The notes beneath the pieces are model-generated. The model had not been told where the DNA came from and did not search any database. It saw only the letters and a list, made by a program, of their open reading frames with translations. Both the position numbers and the translations under genes were made by a program. This document shows positions 14,535-20,783 of a DNA stretch of 23,580 nucleotides, in pieces (the first letter of the stretch is position 1; every line of letters starts with the position of its first letter). Origin of the DNA: SIG673 sp045653945 (GTDB taxonomy: Bacteria > Bacillota > Clostridia > Oscillospirales > CAG-272); contig JAZOML010000050.1 of assembly GCA_045653945.1 (NCBI GenBank), positions 1 through 23,580 of the forward strand, in the 5' to 3' direction.

Positions 14535-14756
14535 TCAGTCGCTATCGTCGTATGTAAAATGCACGCAAGCGGATTGACCGCCGTCGACTATTCTTACACC
14601 GAAGCTACACGTGTAATCGCCGTCCTCGTCATAATAGGTGCTGTAAAGACACTCGTAGCAGGCTCGGTTTATCTCACTGTGTCCGCATCTTGGACAGTGG
14701 TGTCTATCTCTTTCGTGGACTTCTTCGCCGCATTCAAGACAGGTTACGTATGCCAT
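14535..14756 (-). CDS. Small eight-cysteine zinc-ribbon-like protein (73 aa), paralogue B
   Basis: Unrecognised 73-aa protein with eight cysteines: C6-x2-C9, C21-x2-C24, C33-x2-C36 and a C50...C64 pair, then an acidic tail DDSD. CLECGEEVHERDRHHCPRCG is a convincing zinc ribbon. The second half CYECLYS...YTCSF...ACVHF parallels CGNCVHY...WCKF...ACIYF of the gene at 3859-4089, with identical C24-C33 (9) and C50-C64 (14) spacings. Both probably hold two zinc sites. The ribosome site is near perfect (AAAAGGAGG). It lies 44 nt downstream of a 180-aa unknown on the same strand, with which it may share a promoter. Role unknown. Confidence 0.82.
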   Translation of the reverse strand: MAYVTCLECGEEVHERDRHHCPRCGHSEINRACYECLYSTYYDEDGDYTCSFGVRIVDGGQSACVHFTYDDSD

Positions 14757-14800
14757 AGATATTCCTCCTTTTGTAGCTTTGAAAGTTTATTATTTTGCGA

Positions 14801-15343
14801 TTATTTTTTTATAAGGTAGTAATTTGTTTTCCAAGAGGTGGAGCTTCTGCCGCTGGGACTTTCGTCCTCCTCGGTTTTGCGGCAGGCCTGCGGAAGATTT
14901 TCATGAGCGATTTTCAAAATACTGAAATCAATGCTGCAATATTGCGAAAGATCGCGGCGGTCATCCTTATAATCAAAGGGGACAAAGCCAAGGTCTTCCG
15001 TTTCCTTGTAATGAGGGAATCCGGTAAAGAAAAGTGTACCGAAAAATTTTCCGTCGACAACGATAATTTCGCCGCACCCCTGCTCCTTTGTCCAGATTTT
15101 TTCTTTAATGGAAAGCATATCGGCAAAATCGTAGGTTCTGGTTTCAAGAACCTCATCGTACGAGCCGTATTCCTCGTGGGTGTATCTTTCGATTTTTTCC
15201 ATTTTTACCTCGTACTTTGACGCTTCCTGCATAACGGATGTCTTAACCTCGTCCGATACCTCAACAAACTTAAAGCCGTAGCCATCAACGACAATATCAG
15301 CCATCTCGTCGGAATTTGTGAACGTTACAAAACGACTTGCCAT
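14801..15343 (-). CDS. Hypothetical protein, 180 aa
   Basis: I do not recognise this protein. It is soluble, acidic and of mixed alpha/beta character, with no signal peptide or membrane segment. Noticeable stretches are MASRFVTFTNSDEMADIVVD at the start, an EKIERYTHEEYGSYDEVLE charged region, CGEIIVVDGKFFGTLFFTGF in the middle, and a Ser/Thr/Lys-rich basic tail ending YYLIKK. It starts at an ATG preceded by AAAGGGG and has its own near-consensus promoter. The adjacent small zinc-ribbon-like gene 44 nt downstream may be cotranscribed. No catalytic motif can be named. Confidence 0.75.
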   Translation of the reverse strand: MASRFVTFTNSDEMADIVVDGYGFKFVEVSDEVKTSVMQEASKYEVKMEKIERYTHEEYGSYDEVLETRTYDFADMLSIKEKIWTKEQGCGEIIVVDGKFFGTLFFTGFPHYKETEDLGFVPFDYKDDRRDLSQYCSIDFSILKIAHENLPQACRKTEEDESPSGRSSTSWKTNYYLIKK

Positions 15344-15378
15344 AATAAAACCCCTTTACTTTTATAAATTACAGTATA

Positions 15379-15407
15379 AGTATACTATATAGATTTTGGA
15401 TTGTCAA
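15379..15407 (-). promoter_or_regulatory. Sigma-A promoter of the 180-aa hypothetical gene
   Basis: Minus-strand TTGACA (15402-15407), 17-nt spacer and TATACT (15379-15384); a second TATACT follows directly. It is 35-40 nt upstream of the start codon. Confidence 0.85.
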
Positions 15408-15414
15408 GAGTTTT

Positions 15415-15451
15415 TGGTGGCAAAGCTAGGACTCTGAACCTTTGCTTTGCG
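15415..15451 (-). pseudogene. tRNA-like remnant (acceptor stem plus T-arm)
   Basis: Minus-strand sequence has GCAAAGC pairing with GCTTTGC, followed by CACCA, and between them AAAGGTTCAGAGTCCTA, resembling a T-arm with one inserted base in the TTC loop. The D-arm and anticodon arm are missing: no TAGCTCAG-like segment lies upstream. It resembles the 3' end of the intact tRNA 330 bp away. This may be a relic or chance. Confidence 0.35.
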
Positions 15452-15536
15452 TGTAATTTAGTGCGAACACAGTGGGCGCAAAGCTTTTAGAATCCCTTAT
15501 TGATAATTTGTCTTCCATATAACATTATCCTTTCAA

Positions 15537-15698
15537 ATGAAGCATTGACTTCGTCAATATGAAGCAGTTGCTACGCAACTATGAAGCACTCGCTATGCTC
15601 GTATGAAGCGAAGCACACGAAAAATTAGCGAAGCGACTTCATTAGGCGAAGCCGTCTTCGTTAGTAAAGCGTCTTAATACGCCGAAGGCGTGCTTCAT
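15537..15698. repeat. Element with 22-bp tandem hairpin units and ATGAAGC/GCTTCAT ends
   Basis: ATGAAGC occurs at 15537, 15559, 15581 and 15603, an exact 22-bp period. Each of the first three is followed by a different self-complementary segment: ATTGAC-TTC-GTCAAT, AGTTGC-TAC-GCAACT, ACTCGC-TAT-GCTCGT (the last imperfect). The right part contains more GCGAAGC/GCTTCG-type stems and ends with GCTTCAT (15692-15698), the inverse of the left end. There is no ORF. Confidence 0.85.
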
Positions 15699-15705
15699 TT
15701 AAAAA

Positions 15706-15738
15706 CAAAAATCGAACACATCGGTGTTCGATTTTCGT
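15706..15738 (-). terminator. Terminator of the tRNA gene
   Basis: Minus-strand hairpin AAAATCGAACAC-CGAT-GTGTTCGATTTT followed by a T-rich run, beginning a few bases after the encoded CCA of the tRNA. Confidence 0.85.
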
Positions 15739-15744
15739 TTTTAT

Positions 15745-15821
15745 TGGTGGCCCAACTAGGACTCGAACCTAGGACCTACCGGTTATGAGCCGGGTGCTCT
15801 AACCAACTGAGCTATTGGGCC
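15745..15821 (-). tRNA. tRNA with CAU anticodon, probably tRNA-Ile2 (lysidine type)
   Basis: A 77-nt cloverleaf with encoded CCA: acceptor GGCCCAA/TTGGGCC, D-stem GCTC/GAGC, anticodon loop CTCATAA, T-arm CTAGG-TTCGAGT-CCTAG. The anticodon is CAT. The GGCTCATAACC arm and the C4-G69/C5-G68 acceptor pairs resemble tRNA-Ile2, which TilS modifies to read AUA, but elongator tRNA-Met cannot be excluded. It lacks the three G-C pairs of initiator tRNA. The outermost anticodon-stem pair is a C-U mismatch. Confidence 0.9.
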
Positions 15822-15834
15822 AAATGTGTATTAC

Positions 15835-15863
15835 ATTATACAATAAATGTAGAGCTTTGTCAA
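15835..15863 (-). promoter_or_regulatory. Sigma-A promoter of the tRNA
   Basis: Minus-strand TTGACA (15858-15863), 17-nt spacer, TATAAT (15835-15840), placing transcription start a few bases before the mature tRNA 5' end. Confidence 0.9.
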
Positions 15864-15905
15864 GGGGTTTGCAAAAAATATTTATTTTTTTGAAATTATA
15901 AACAA

Positions 15906-15931
15906 AAAAACGAGGCAAAAGCCTCGTTTTT
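15906..15931 (-). terminator. Terminator overlapping the stop of the ribbon-helix-helix gene
   Basis: AAAAACGAGGC-TTTT-GCCTCGTTTTT read on the minus strand, continuing into a longer T-run. Its first arm overlaps the TAA stop codon. Confidence 0.88.
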
Positions 15932-16115
15932 AATTGTCCTTTGGCGGAAAGTCTATCTTGCCCTCTTGGGCTTCAAAGTCCTTTATTGCTTGGCGTATCA
16001 AAAACATTATTTGACCGTTGGCACTTCTACCGTAATATTTTGAAATATAATGCAGCTTATAGTGAAGCTCAGGGTCAATTTCAATGCCAAGGTGCTTATT
16101 ATTTTTGTTTCTCAT
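15930..16115 (-). CDS. Ribbon-helix-helix (Arc-like) DNA-binding protein
   Basis: A 61-aa protein. HLGIEIDPELHYKLHYISKYYGRSANGQIMFLIRQAIKDFEAQEG has the Arc/MetJ pattern: one short strand with alternating residues, then two helices with the typical ELH.KL...A...GRS.N..I. spacing. It should dimerise and bind DNA through the strand, perhaps as a repressor. The start ATG at 16113-16115 has only a weak ribosome site (GGG 7 nt upstream). It lies 87 nt downstream of typA on the same strand and ends in a strong terminator. No toxin partner is visible beside it, so an antitoxin role is not supported. Confidence 0.75.
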   Translation of the reverse strand: MRNKNNKHLGIEIDPELHYKLHYISKYYGRSANGQIMFLIRQAIKDFEAQEGKIDFPPKDN

Positions 16116-16158
16116 AAAATACCCAAATCTTTTTCAAGAATTTTTCGTCTTCTTTTAA

Positions 16159-16202
16159 TAAAAGTTCTTTGCTAAGGCTTTCTTTTAAGAAAGCCGAAAA
16201 AA
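16159..16202 (+). repeat. Partial intergenic repeat copy at the typA stop
   Basis: ATAAAAGTTCTTTGCTAAGG with hairpin GGCTTTCTTTTAAGAAAGCC then GAAAAAAC; it matches the CAAAAGTTCTTTGC module at 12220-12260. It ends on the base before the typA stop codon. Confidence 0.7.
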
Positions 16203-18032
16203 CTATTTTCTTAATTTTGCCTCAGCCTTTTTACGGGTCGAGGTATCGAGGATGCGCTTACGCAGGCGGATATTGAGGGGGGTTACCTCTACAAGCTCGT
16301 CTGCGGCGATAAATTCAATCGCTCTTTCAAGGCTCATATCACGGGGCGGTGTAAGGATGAGCTTTTCGTCCGCACCTGAGGAGCGGATAGAGGTGAGGTG
16401 CTTTGCCTCGCAAACGTTAAGCTCAATATTACCCGGCTTTGGGTTTTCACCGACAATCATACCCTCGTAGACCTTTGTGCCTGCACCGATAAACAGGTCG
16501 CCTCTATCCTGTGCTCTATAAAGAGCATAAGAGGTGGCCTCTCCCTCGCTAAACGCAACGAGAGAGCCTGTAAAGCGTGTGGTAATTTCGCCTTGGTAGG
16601 GGATATAGCCTTCAAAAATGCTGTTCAAAATTCCCTCTCCGCGAGTATCGGTCAAGAATTCGCTGCGGTAACCGAAAAGGCAGCGGGCGGGGACGATATA
16701 TTCAATTCTTGTGCGGCTGCCGTTCATACACATATCAATAAGCGTACCCTTACGGCTGCCGAGCTTTTCCATAACGCTACCCTGTGCGCTTTCGGGAACG
16801 TCGATGATAACTCTTTCCGCAGGCTCGGTCTTTGCGCCGTTTTCATCGGTGGAGTAGAGAACACGCGGAGCGGAAACAAGCAGCTCGTAGCCCTCGCGGC
16901 GCATAGTTTCAATGAGGATTGAGAGGTGCATTTCGCCACGTCCTGCGACAAGGAAGCTATCGGCGGTTTCGCCGTCCTGAACACGAAGGGAAACGTCCTT
17001 TAAGGTTTCACGGTAGAGTCTTGCTCTTATTTGTCTTGAGGTAACCAGCTTACCCTCACGTCCTGCAAACGGGCCGTCGTTTACCGAGAAGGTCATTTCC
17101 ATAACCGGCTCGCTTATCTTGACAAACGGAAGCGGCTCGGGGTGTCCCATCTCGCATATTGTGTCGCCTATCGTGATGTTTTCCGCACCCGAGAAGCATA
17201 TAATATCGCCGACCTGCGCACTCTCGCAGGGCTCTCGGCGGAGTGCCTCGAATTGGTACATTGATACGATTCTTGTACGCACAGGTGGCTCGTCGGGATT
17301 ATGGAAGTTGGTGATAAGAACCTCTTGGTTTTGCTTTAGGCGTCCGCGCTCGATACGTCCGATACCGATACGTCCGACAAAGTCGTTATAGTCGATAGAG
17401 GATACGAGGAGCTGGAGCGGTTCATCCGGCTCACCCTCGGGGGCGGGGATATAGTCTATAATCTTTTCAAAAAGCGGAACAAGGTCAGTTCCCTGAACGT
17501 CTGCCGAGAGGGATGCCGTACCTGCTCTTCCTGAGCAGAAAATCATCGGGCTGTCAAGCTGCTCGTCGGTTGCGTCAAGCTCCATAAGAAGCTCAAGAAC
17601 CTCGTCCTGAACCTCGTCAAGCCGTGCGTCGGGACGGTCAATCTTGTTAATTACAACGATTACTCGGTGTCCAAGCTCAAGCGCTCTCTCAAGCACGAAG
17701 CGGGTTTGGGGCATAGGGCCTTCCGCTGCGTCAACAAGCAAAAGAACGCCGTTTACCATTTTAAGGATACGCTCAACCTCGCCGCCGAAGTCCGCGTGGC
17801 CGGGGGTGTCGATGACGTTGATTTTTACGTCCTTATAGTGGATAGAGGTGTTTTTTGCGAGGATTGTTATTCCTCTTTCCTTTTCTATGTCGCCGCTATC
17901 CATAACACGCTCGCTTGTGGCTTGGTTTTCTCTGTAAGCTCCGCCCTGTTTGAGCATTTCGTCAACGAGGGTGGTTTTGCCGTGGTCAACGTGAGCGATG
18001 ATTGCAATATTTCTTAAATCTTCTCTTACCAT
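16203..18032 (-). CDS. typA: Ribosome-associated translational GTPase TypA/BipA
   Basis: Protein of 609 aa, normal length for the family. It binds the ribosome and aids assembly and stress adaptation. GTPase motifs are AHVDHGKT (13-20), ERGITI (52-57, switch I), DTPGH (75-79) and NKID (129-132). These are followed by a beta-barrel domain II (LQLLVSSIDYNDFVGRIGIGRI) and EF-G-like domains III and V, with VAGRGEMHLSILIETMRREG and GRKGT-type GSRKGTLIDM. The C-terminal family-specific domain ends RKKAEAKLRK. AAGGA precedes the ATG. A consensus promoter lies upstream and the ribbon-helix-helix gene downstream on the same strand. Confidence 0.97.
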   Translation of the reverse strand: MVREDLRNIAIIAHVDHGKTTLVDEMLKQGGAYRENQATSERVMDSGDIEKERGITILAKNTSIHYKDVKINVIDTPGHADFGGEVERILKMVNGVLLLVDAAEGPMPQTRFVLERALELGHRVIVVINKIDRPDARLDEVQDEVLELLMELDATDEQLDSPMIFCSGRAGTASLSADVQGTDLVPLFEKIIDYIPAPEGEPDEPLQLLVSSIDYNDFVGRIGIGRIERGRLKQNQEVLITNFHNPDEPPVRTRIVSMYQFEALRREPCESAQVGDIICFSGAENITIGDTICEMGHPEPLPFVKISEPVMEMTFSVNDGPFAGREGKLVTSRQIRARLYRETLKDVSLRVQDGETADSFLVAGRGEMHLSILIETMRREGYELLVSAPRVLYSTDENGAKTEPAERVIIDVPESAQGSVMEKLGSRKGTLIDMCMNGSRTRIEYIVPARCLFGYRSEFLTDTRGEGILNSIFEGYIPYQGEITTRFTGSLVAFSEGEATSYALYRAQDRGDLFIGAGTKVYEGMIVGENPKPGNIELNVCEAKHLTSIRSSGADEKLILTPPRDMSLERAIEFIAADELVEVTPLNIRLRKRILDTSTRKKAEAKLRK

Positions 18033-18081
18033 ATTTTGCCGTCCTTAGTTTTAGAAATTCGGATAATATTTTTTCTTAATA

Positions 18082-18110
18082 ATTATATAACTTTTTTTGC
18101 TCTATGTCAA
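18082..18110 (-). promoter_or_regulatory. Sigma-A promoter of typA
   Basis: Minus-strand TTGACA (18105-18110), 17-nt spacer, TATAAT (18082-18087), about 50 nt ahead of the typA start. Confidence 0.92.
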
Positions 18111-18175
18111 GGTTTTAGATGTATTTTTCGCTTATTTTTGTAATTTCAAGGCATACGGCGGCGTTGTTTTGAGTA

Positions 18176-18202
18176 ACGGGCAGGGGATACTTGCATAGTA
18201 TA
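18176..18202 (+). promoter_or_regulatory. Possible late-sporulation (sigma-K-like) promoter
   Basis: AC (18176-18177), then CATAGTATA (18194-18202) fits the AC-N16-CATANNNTA pattern of sigma-K promoters in bacilli. It is upstream of a small Cys-rich gene. The pattern is loose and could be chance. Confidence 0.3.
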
Positions 18203-18267
18203 GTATCACAGGGCGGCGCTCCGAGAGGGGTGGTCAGCCCAAGGACTAAAGAAGGAGGATTTCCGAA

Positions 18268-18414
18268 ATGAACTGCTTATGTAATATTTTTGAGGATAGC
18301 AAGTTCCTCTGGCTCGTAATCTTTGCGCTTTTCCTTTTAAGCTGCAATGACGGCTGCGGATGTGGATACAACGGTGGTTGCGGCTGCGACCGCGACAGAG
18401 ATCGTTGCTGCTAA
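18268..18414 (+). CDS. 48-aa cysteine-rich membrane peptide
   Basis: Short gene with an excellent ribosome site (GGAGG 9 nt before ATG). The peptide starts MNCLCNIFEDSK, has one membrane segment FLWLVIFALFLLS, then a Cys/Gly tail CNDGCGCGYNGGCGC ending DRDRDRCC; there are nine cysteines. Similar short membrane-plus-Cys/Gly peptides occur in spore-forming Clostridia, from memory, but I cannot name a family. The 5' leader has a GGGC...GCCC hairpin (18210-18240). It ends with the CAAGGC palindrome repeat and a rho-independent terminator, so it is a self-contained unit. It might be spore-associated or metal-binding. Confidence 0.78.
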   Translation: MNCLCNIFEDSKFLWLVIFALFLLSCNDGCGCGYNGGCGCDRDRDRCC

Positions 18415-18436
18415 CAAGGCAAGCGCCTTGAGGCAA
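18412..18436 (+). repeat. Stop-codon palindrome, copy 2
   Basis: TAA of the 48-aa gene followed by CAAGGC-AAGC-GCCTTG and AGGCAA, identical but for one base to 4087-4111. Confidence 0.8.
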
Positions 18437-18473
18437 AAGGCGGAAGTTTAAAGTAAAATGAAAATAAAAAGTA

Positions 18474-18504
18474 AGAGCCTTCCTCTTGGGAAGGCTCTGT
18501 TTTG
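18474..18504 (+). terminator. Rho-independent terminator after the Cys-rich peptide gene
   Basis: AGAGCCTTCC/GGAAGGCTCT stem (18474-18498) with a TGTTTTG tail; it faces the convergent spoVT gene. Confidence 0.85.
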
Positions 18505-18505
18505 T

Positions 18506-19066
18506 TTAGTTTAGCTGTCTTGCAAGAAAAGCGGCGGCGGTCTGAATTAAACGGAATTGAACGTCAGTGTTTGCGGTGTCCGTACCGACAGGGGTTGTGC
18601 TTGTGGTGTCGGAAGCCGCAACAACGGCGCCGATGAGGTCGCCGTCGGCGATGATCGGATATGCGCAGGAAATAAAATGCGTTCCTACGTCATCAATAAT
18701 AGCAAGCTTGCGCTCACCTTCTCGGTAGCGGTAGCCCTGACGGTTTTCTGAAATCTTTTCAAGGTCAGCCGAAATTCGCTTTTCAAAATACTCCTTTTTG
18801 GGCACACCCGCACAGGCGATAACGCTATCCCTGTCGGTGATAACGCAGGGGATACCGCAGGTTTTGTAGAGCGTTTCGGCATACTGTGCGGCAAAGCCGT
18901 TCATCTCGCCAATGGGCGAATATTTTTTGAAAATGACCTCACCCTCTCTGTCAGTGTATATTTCAAGCGGGTCGCCCTCGCGGATACGCATTGTGCGGCG
19001 GATTTCCTTTGGGATAACTACACGCCCAAGATCATCAATTCTTCTGACTATTCCTGTTGCTTTCAT
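18506..19066 (-). CDS. spoVT: Stage V sporulation protein T (AbrB-type transcriptional regulator with GAF domain)
   Basis: Protein of 186 aa, close to Bacillus SpoVT (178 aa). The N-terminal swapped-hairpin AbrB domain is unmistakable: MKATGIVRRIDDLGRVVIPK through TMRIREGDPLEIYTD and GEVIFKKY (1-49). It is followed by a GAF-like sensor domain (about 55-186) with VITDRDSVIACAGVPKKEYF and ISCAYPIIADGDLIGAVV. SpoVT regulates forespore genes under sigma-G. I start at 19064-19066 because GGAGA precedes this ATG and the family begins MKATGIVRRIDDLG; the longer open frame runs into the leader. I see no clear sigma-G promoter. It indicates an endospore-forming lineage. Abh/AbrB without GAF is excluded by length. 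Confidence 0.93.
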   Translation of the reverse strand: MKATGIVRRIDDLGRVVIPKEIRRTMRIREGDPLEIYTDREGEVIFKKYSPIGEMNGFAAQYAETLYKTCGIPCVITDRDSVIACAGVPKKEYFEKRISADLEKISENRQGYRYREGERKLAIIDDVGTHFISCAYPIIADGDLIGAVVAASDTTSTTPVGTDTANTDVQFRLIQTAAAFLARQLN

Positions 19067-19142
19067 ATATAAAAATCTCCTTGTTTTGCAAATTTGTGCT
19101 GTTAGTATCTGCAAAAAAAGGAGATTTATACTGAAAATACAA

Positions 19143-19174
19143 AAGTTCACAAGTAGTAAATACCTGTGAACTTT
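19143..19174 (-). terminator. Terminator between GH88 and spoVT
   Basis: AAGTTCACAAGTA and TACCTGTGAACTT form a 13-bp stem with one mismatch; the minus strand continues TTTTGTATTTT. It would end the GH88 transcript. The 203-nt gap up to spoVT shows no gene. Confidence 0.75.
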
Positions 19175-19269
19175 ATATTTTATTTTTTAAGGGCTTTAAT
19201 TATTTGTTTGCAAATGGGGTTATTTTTTGCAAGGTTCATATAGATTGTAATAGCCATTAAATATTCTTA

Positions 19270-20508
19270 TTACCAATATAAATTCCAGTCGCTGCAGAGC
19301 ATTCGGTGCAGAGCTTCCATAAAGAAGTAGTCGCCCCAGATAAGCATTTCGTCAACGCCGCTTCCTGACGGCTTACTGTACGTGCCGTGAAGCAAAATGC
19401 CGTTTGCCGCAGGAGTGGATCTTGTGGTGTAGTTATCTATCAGAGAGCTCATTATGTTCTTGCAGGCTTCAACGTAGGTTTGGCGCAGGGGATCGCTTTC
19501 GTCCATATATTTTATGCCCTCCAGCATTGCGCAGAGCAGAATTGCCGCCGCAGAGCTATCGCGCGGCTCATCTCCGGAGGTGAAGGAAAGGTCCCAGTAT
19601 GGTACGTTATCCTTGGGCAGGTGATTTAAGAAGTAGTTTACAGTTTCCTTGAAAATCTCAAGCGCTTTTTCGTCGCCTGTGTATTTATAGGTGAGCAGCG
19701 GCCCGTAAGCTCCCCACGCCTGACCTCTTGACCATGCGCTATTGTCGCTTACGCCCTGCGCGGTTACGCCTTTTAGCGGCTCTCCCGTTTGTTTATCGAA
19801 GTAGTAGGTGTGGAACGTGCTACCGTCCTCGCGGTAGGCGACTGATGCCGTTGTATTGAAGTGTTTTTGCGCTATCTCTGCGTATGAGGGATTTCCGGTA
19901 ACCTCCGTTGCCCAGAACAGCAGCGGAATATTCATAAGGCAGTCTACTATAAGTCGGTAATTCGATTCTGCTCCAAGTGAGCCCCAAGCCTGAATAAATT
20001 CGCCCTTCTCGTGGTAGCGGGAGGCGAGCTGGTCTGCCGCCTTTATCGCTGCATCGCGAGCGTCTGTGTTACCCTCTAATTTATATGCGGCAACGCAGGA
20101 CGGAATATACAGAAAGCCCATATCGTGGTGGTTTACGTTAATCTTTTTTTCAATTCGGTTTTCAAAGGAGTCTATATGACCAAGAGCCACGTTTTTATAT
20201 TTTTCATCGCCCGTAAGCTCGTATGCGTGCCAAAGTATACCCGTCCAGAAGCCTGTATTCCAGCCTCCCGTGTTCCCCTCGGCTTGGTAGACGTTATTTA
20301 CGCTATTATGTGAGGGAAATTTATCGGTAAACGTAGGCAGCATTTGGTCGATTTTCGATATGACAAAGCTCAGCGTTTCCTCGAGCTTCGGTTTTAAGTC
20401 GGCAAAGTCGTTATTTTCCTTACATGTGTTTGTGTCATTACAAGAAGTAGTAAATATTGAGGACATAACAAGCATCAAGCACACCAGTCTTTTAAGTAGT
20501 TTTTTCAA
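19270..20508 (-). CDS. GH88 unsaturated glucuronyl hydrolase, lipoprotein
   Basis: A 412-aa predicted extracellular lipoprotein (signal with lipobox TTSC, Cys23). It belongs to glycoside hydrolase family 88, an alpha/alpha barrel that removes the 4,5-unsaturated uronic acid left by polysaccharide lyases from glycosaminoglycans or similar glycans. The two catalytic Asp residues appear as NHHDMGF (D129) and LIVDCLMN (D189), 60 apart, close to the 61 in the Bacillus enzyme. WSRGQAWGAYG and SSAAAILLCAMLEG are further family landmarks. I choose the TTG at 20506-20508: GGAGG is 8 nt upstream and a Lys-rich signal peptide begins there. The longer frame would translate the repeat. No lyase gene is nearby. 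Confidence 0.87.
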   Translation of the reverse strand: MKKLLKRLVCLMLVMSSIFTTSCNDTNTCKENNDFADLKPKLEETLSFVISKIDQMLPTFTDKFPSHNSVNNVYQAEGNTGGWNTGFWTGILWHAYELTGDEKYKNVALGHIDSFENRIEKKINVNHHDMGFLYIPSCVAAYKLEGNTDARDAAIKAADQLASRYHEKGEFIQAWGSLGAESNYRLIVDCLMNIPLLFWATEVTGNPSYAEIAQKHFNTTASVAYREDGSTFHTYYFDKQTGEPLKGVTAQGVSDNSAWSRGQAWGAYGPLLTYKYTGDEKALEIFKETVNYFLNHLPKDNVPYWDLSFTSGDEPRDSSAAAILLCAMLEGIKYMDESDPLRQTYVEACKNIMSSLIDNYTTRSTPAANGILLHGTYSKPSGSGVDEMLIWGDYFFMEALHRMLCSDWNLYW

Positions 20509-20524
20509 ATGATTTATTCCTCCA

Positions 20525-20783
20525 TTTTCCACCTTTCTTGACCGTACTTTTCTTGAAAGAAAAGTAGGCAAAAGAACTTCTCTTACCACGCCACCATGTT
20601 GTGTAGTGGAAATTTTACACCAAATCAATTATTTGCCTGCGGGTGCTACCCGCTGCCACAGTGGTATTTAGTGGAAATTTTACACAAAATCAATTATATG
20701 CCTGCGGGTGCTACCCGCCGCCACCGTGGTGTGTAGTGTAAATTTTACACCAAATCAATTATTTGCCAGCGGGTGCTTGCCTG
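20525..20783 (-). repeat. Composite intergenic repeat, copy with 65-bp tandem units
   Basis: Reverse-oriented counterpart of 40-276. AATTTTAC recurs at 20611, 20676 and 20741 (exact 65-bp period), each unit with ATTTGCCTGCGGGTGCTACC-type hairpin DNA. The last unit contains CGTGGTAAGAGAAGTTC, then hairpin TACTTTTC...GAAAAGTA (20545-20566). It begins one base beyond the polA stop codon and ends about 15 nt before the GGAGG of GH88, so it fills the whole gap. Confidence 0.9.

Noticed and set aside
15537..15698. CRISPR array
   Set aside because: The constant part is only 7 bp and the variable parts are self-complementary; there are no cas genes nearby.
15930..16115. Antitoxin of a toxin-antitoxin pair
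   Set aside because: No adjacent toxin-sized gene; it sits between typA and a terminator.
18206..18436. 76-aa minus-strand ORF
   Set aside because: Antisense to the 48-aa Cys-rich peptide gene, which has the better ribosome site; its start falls in a palindrome.
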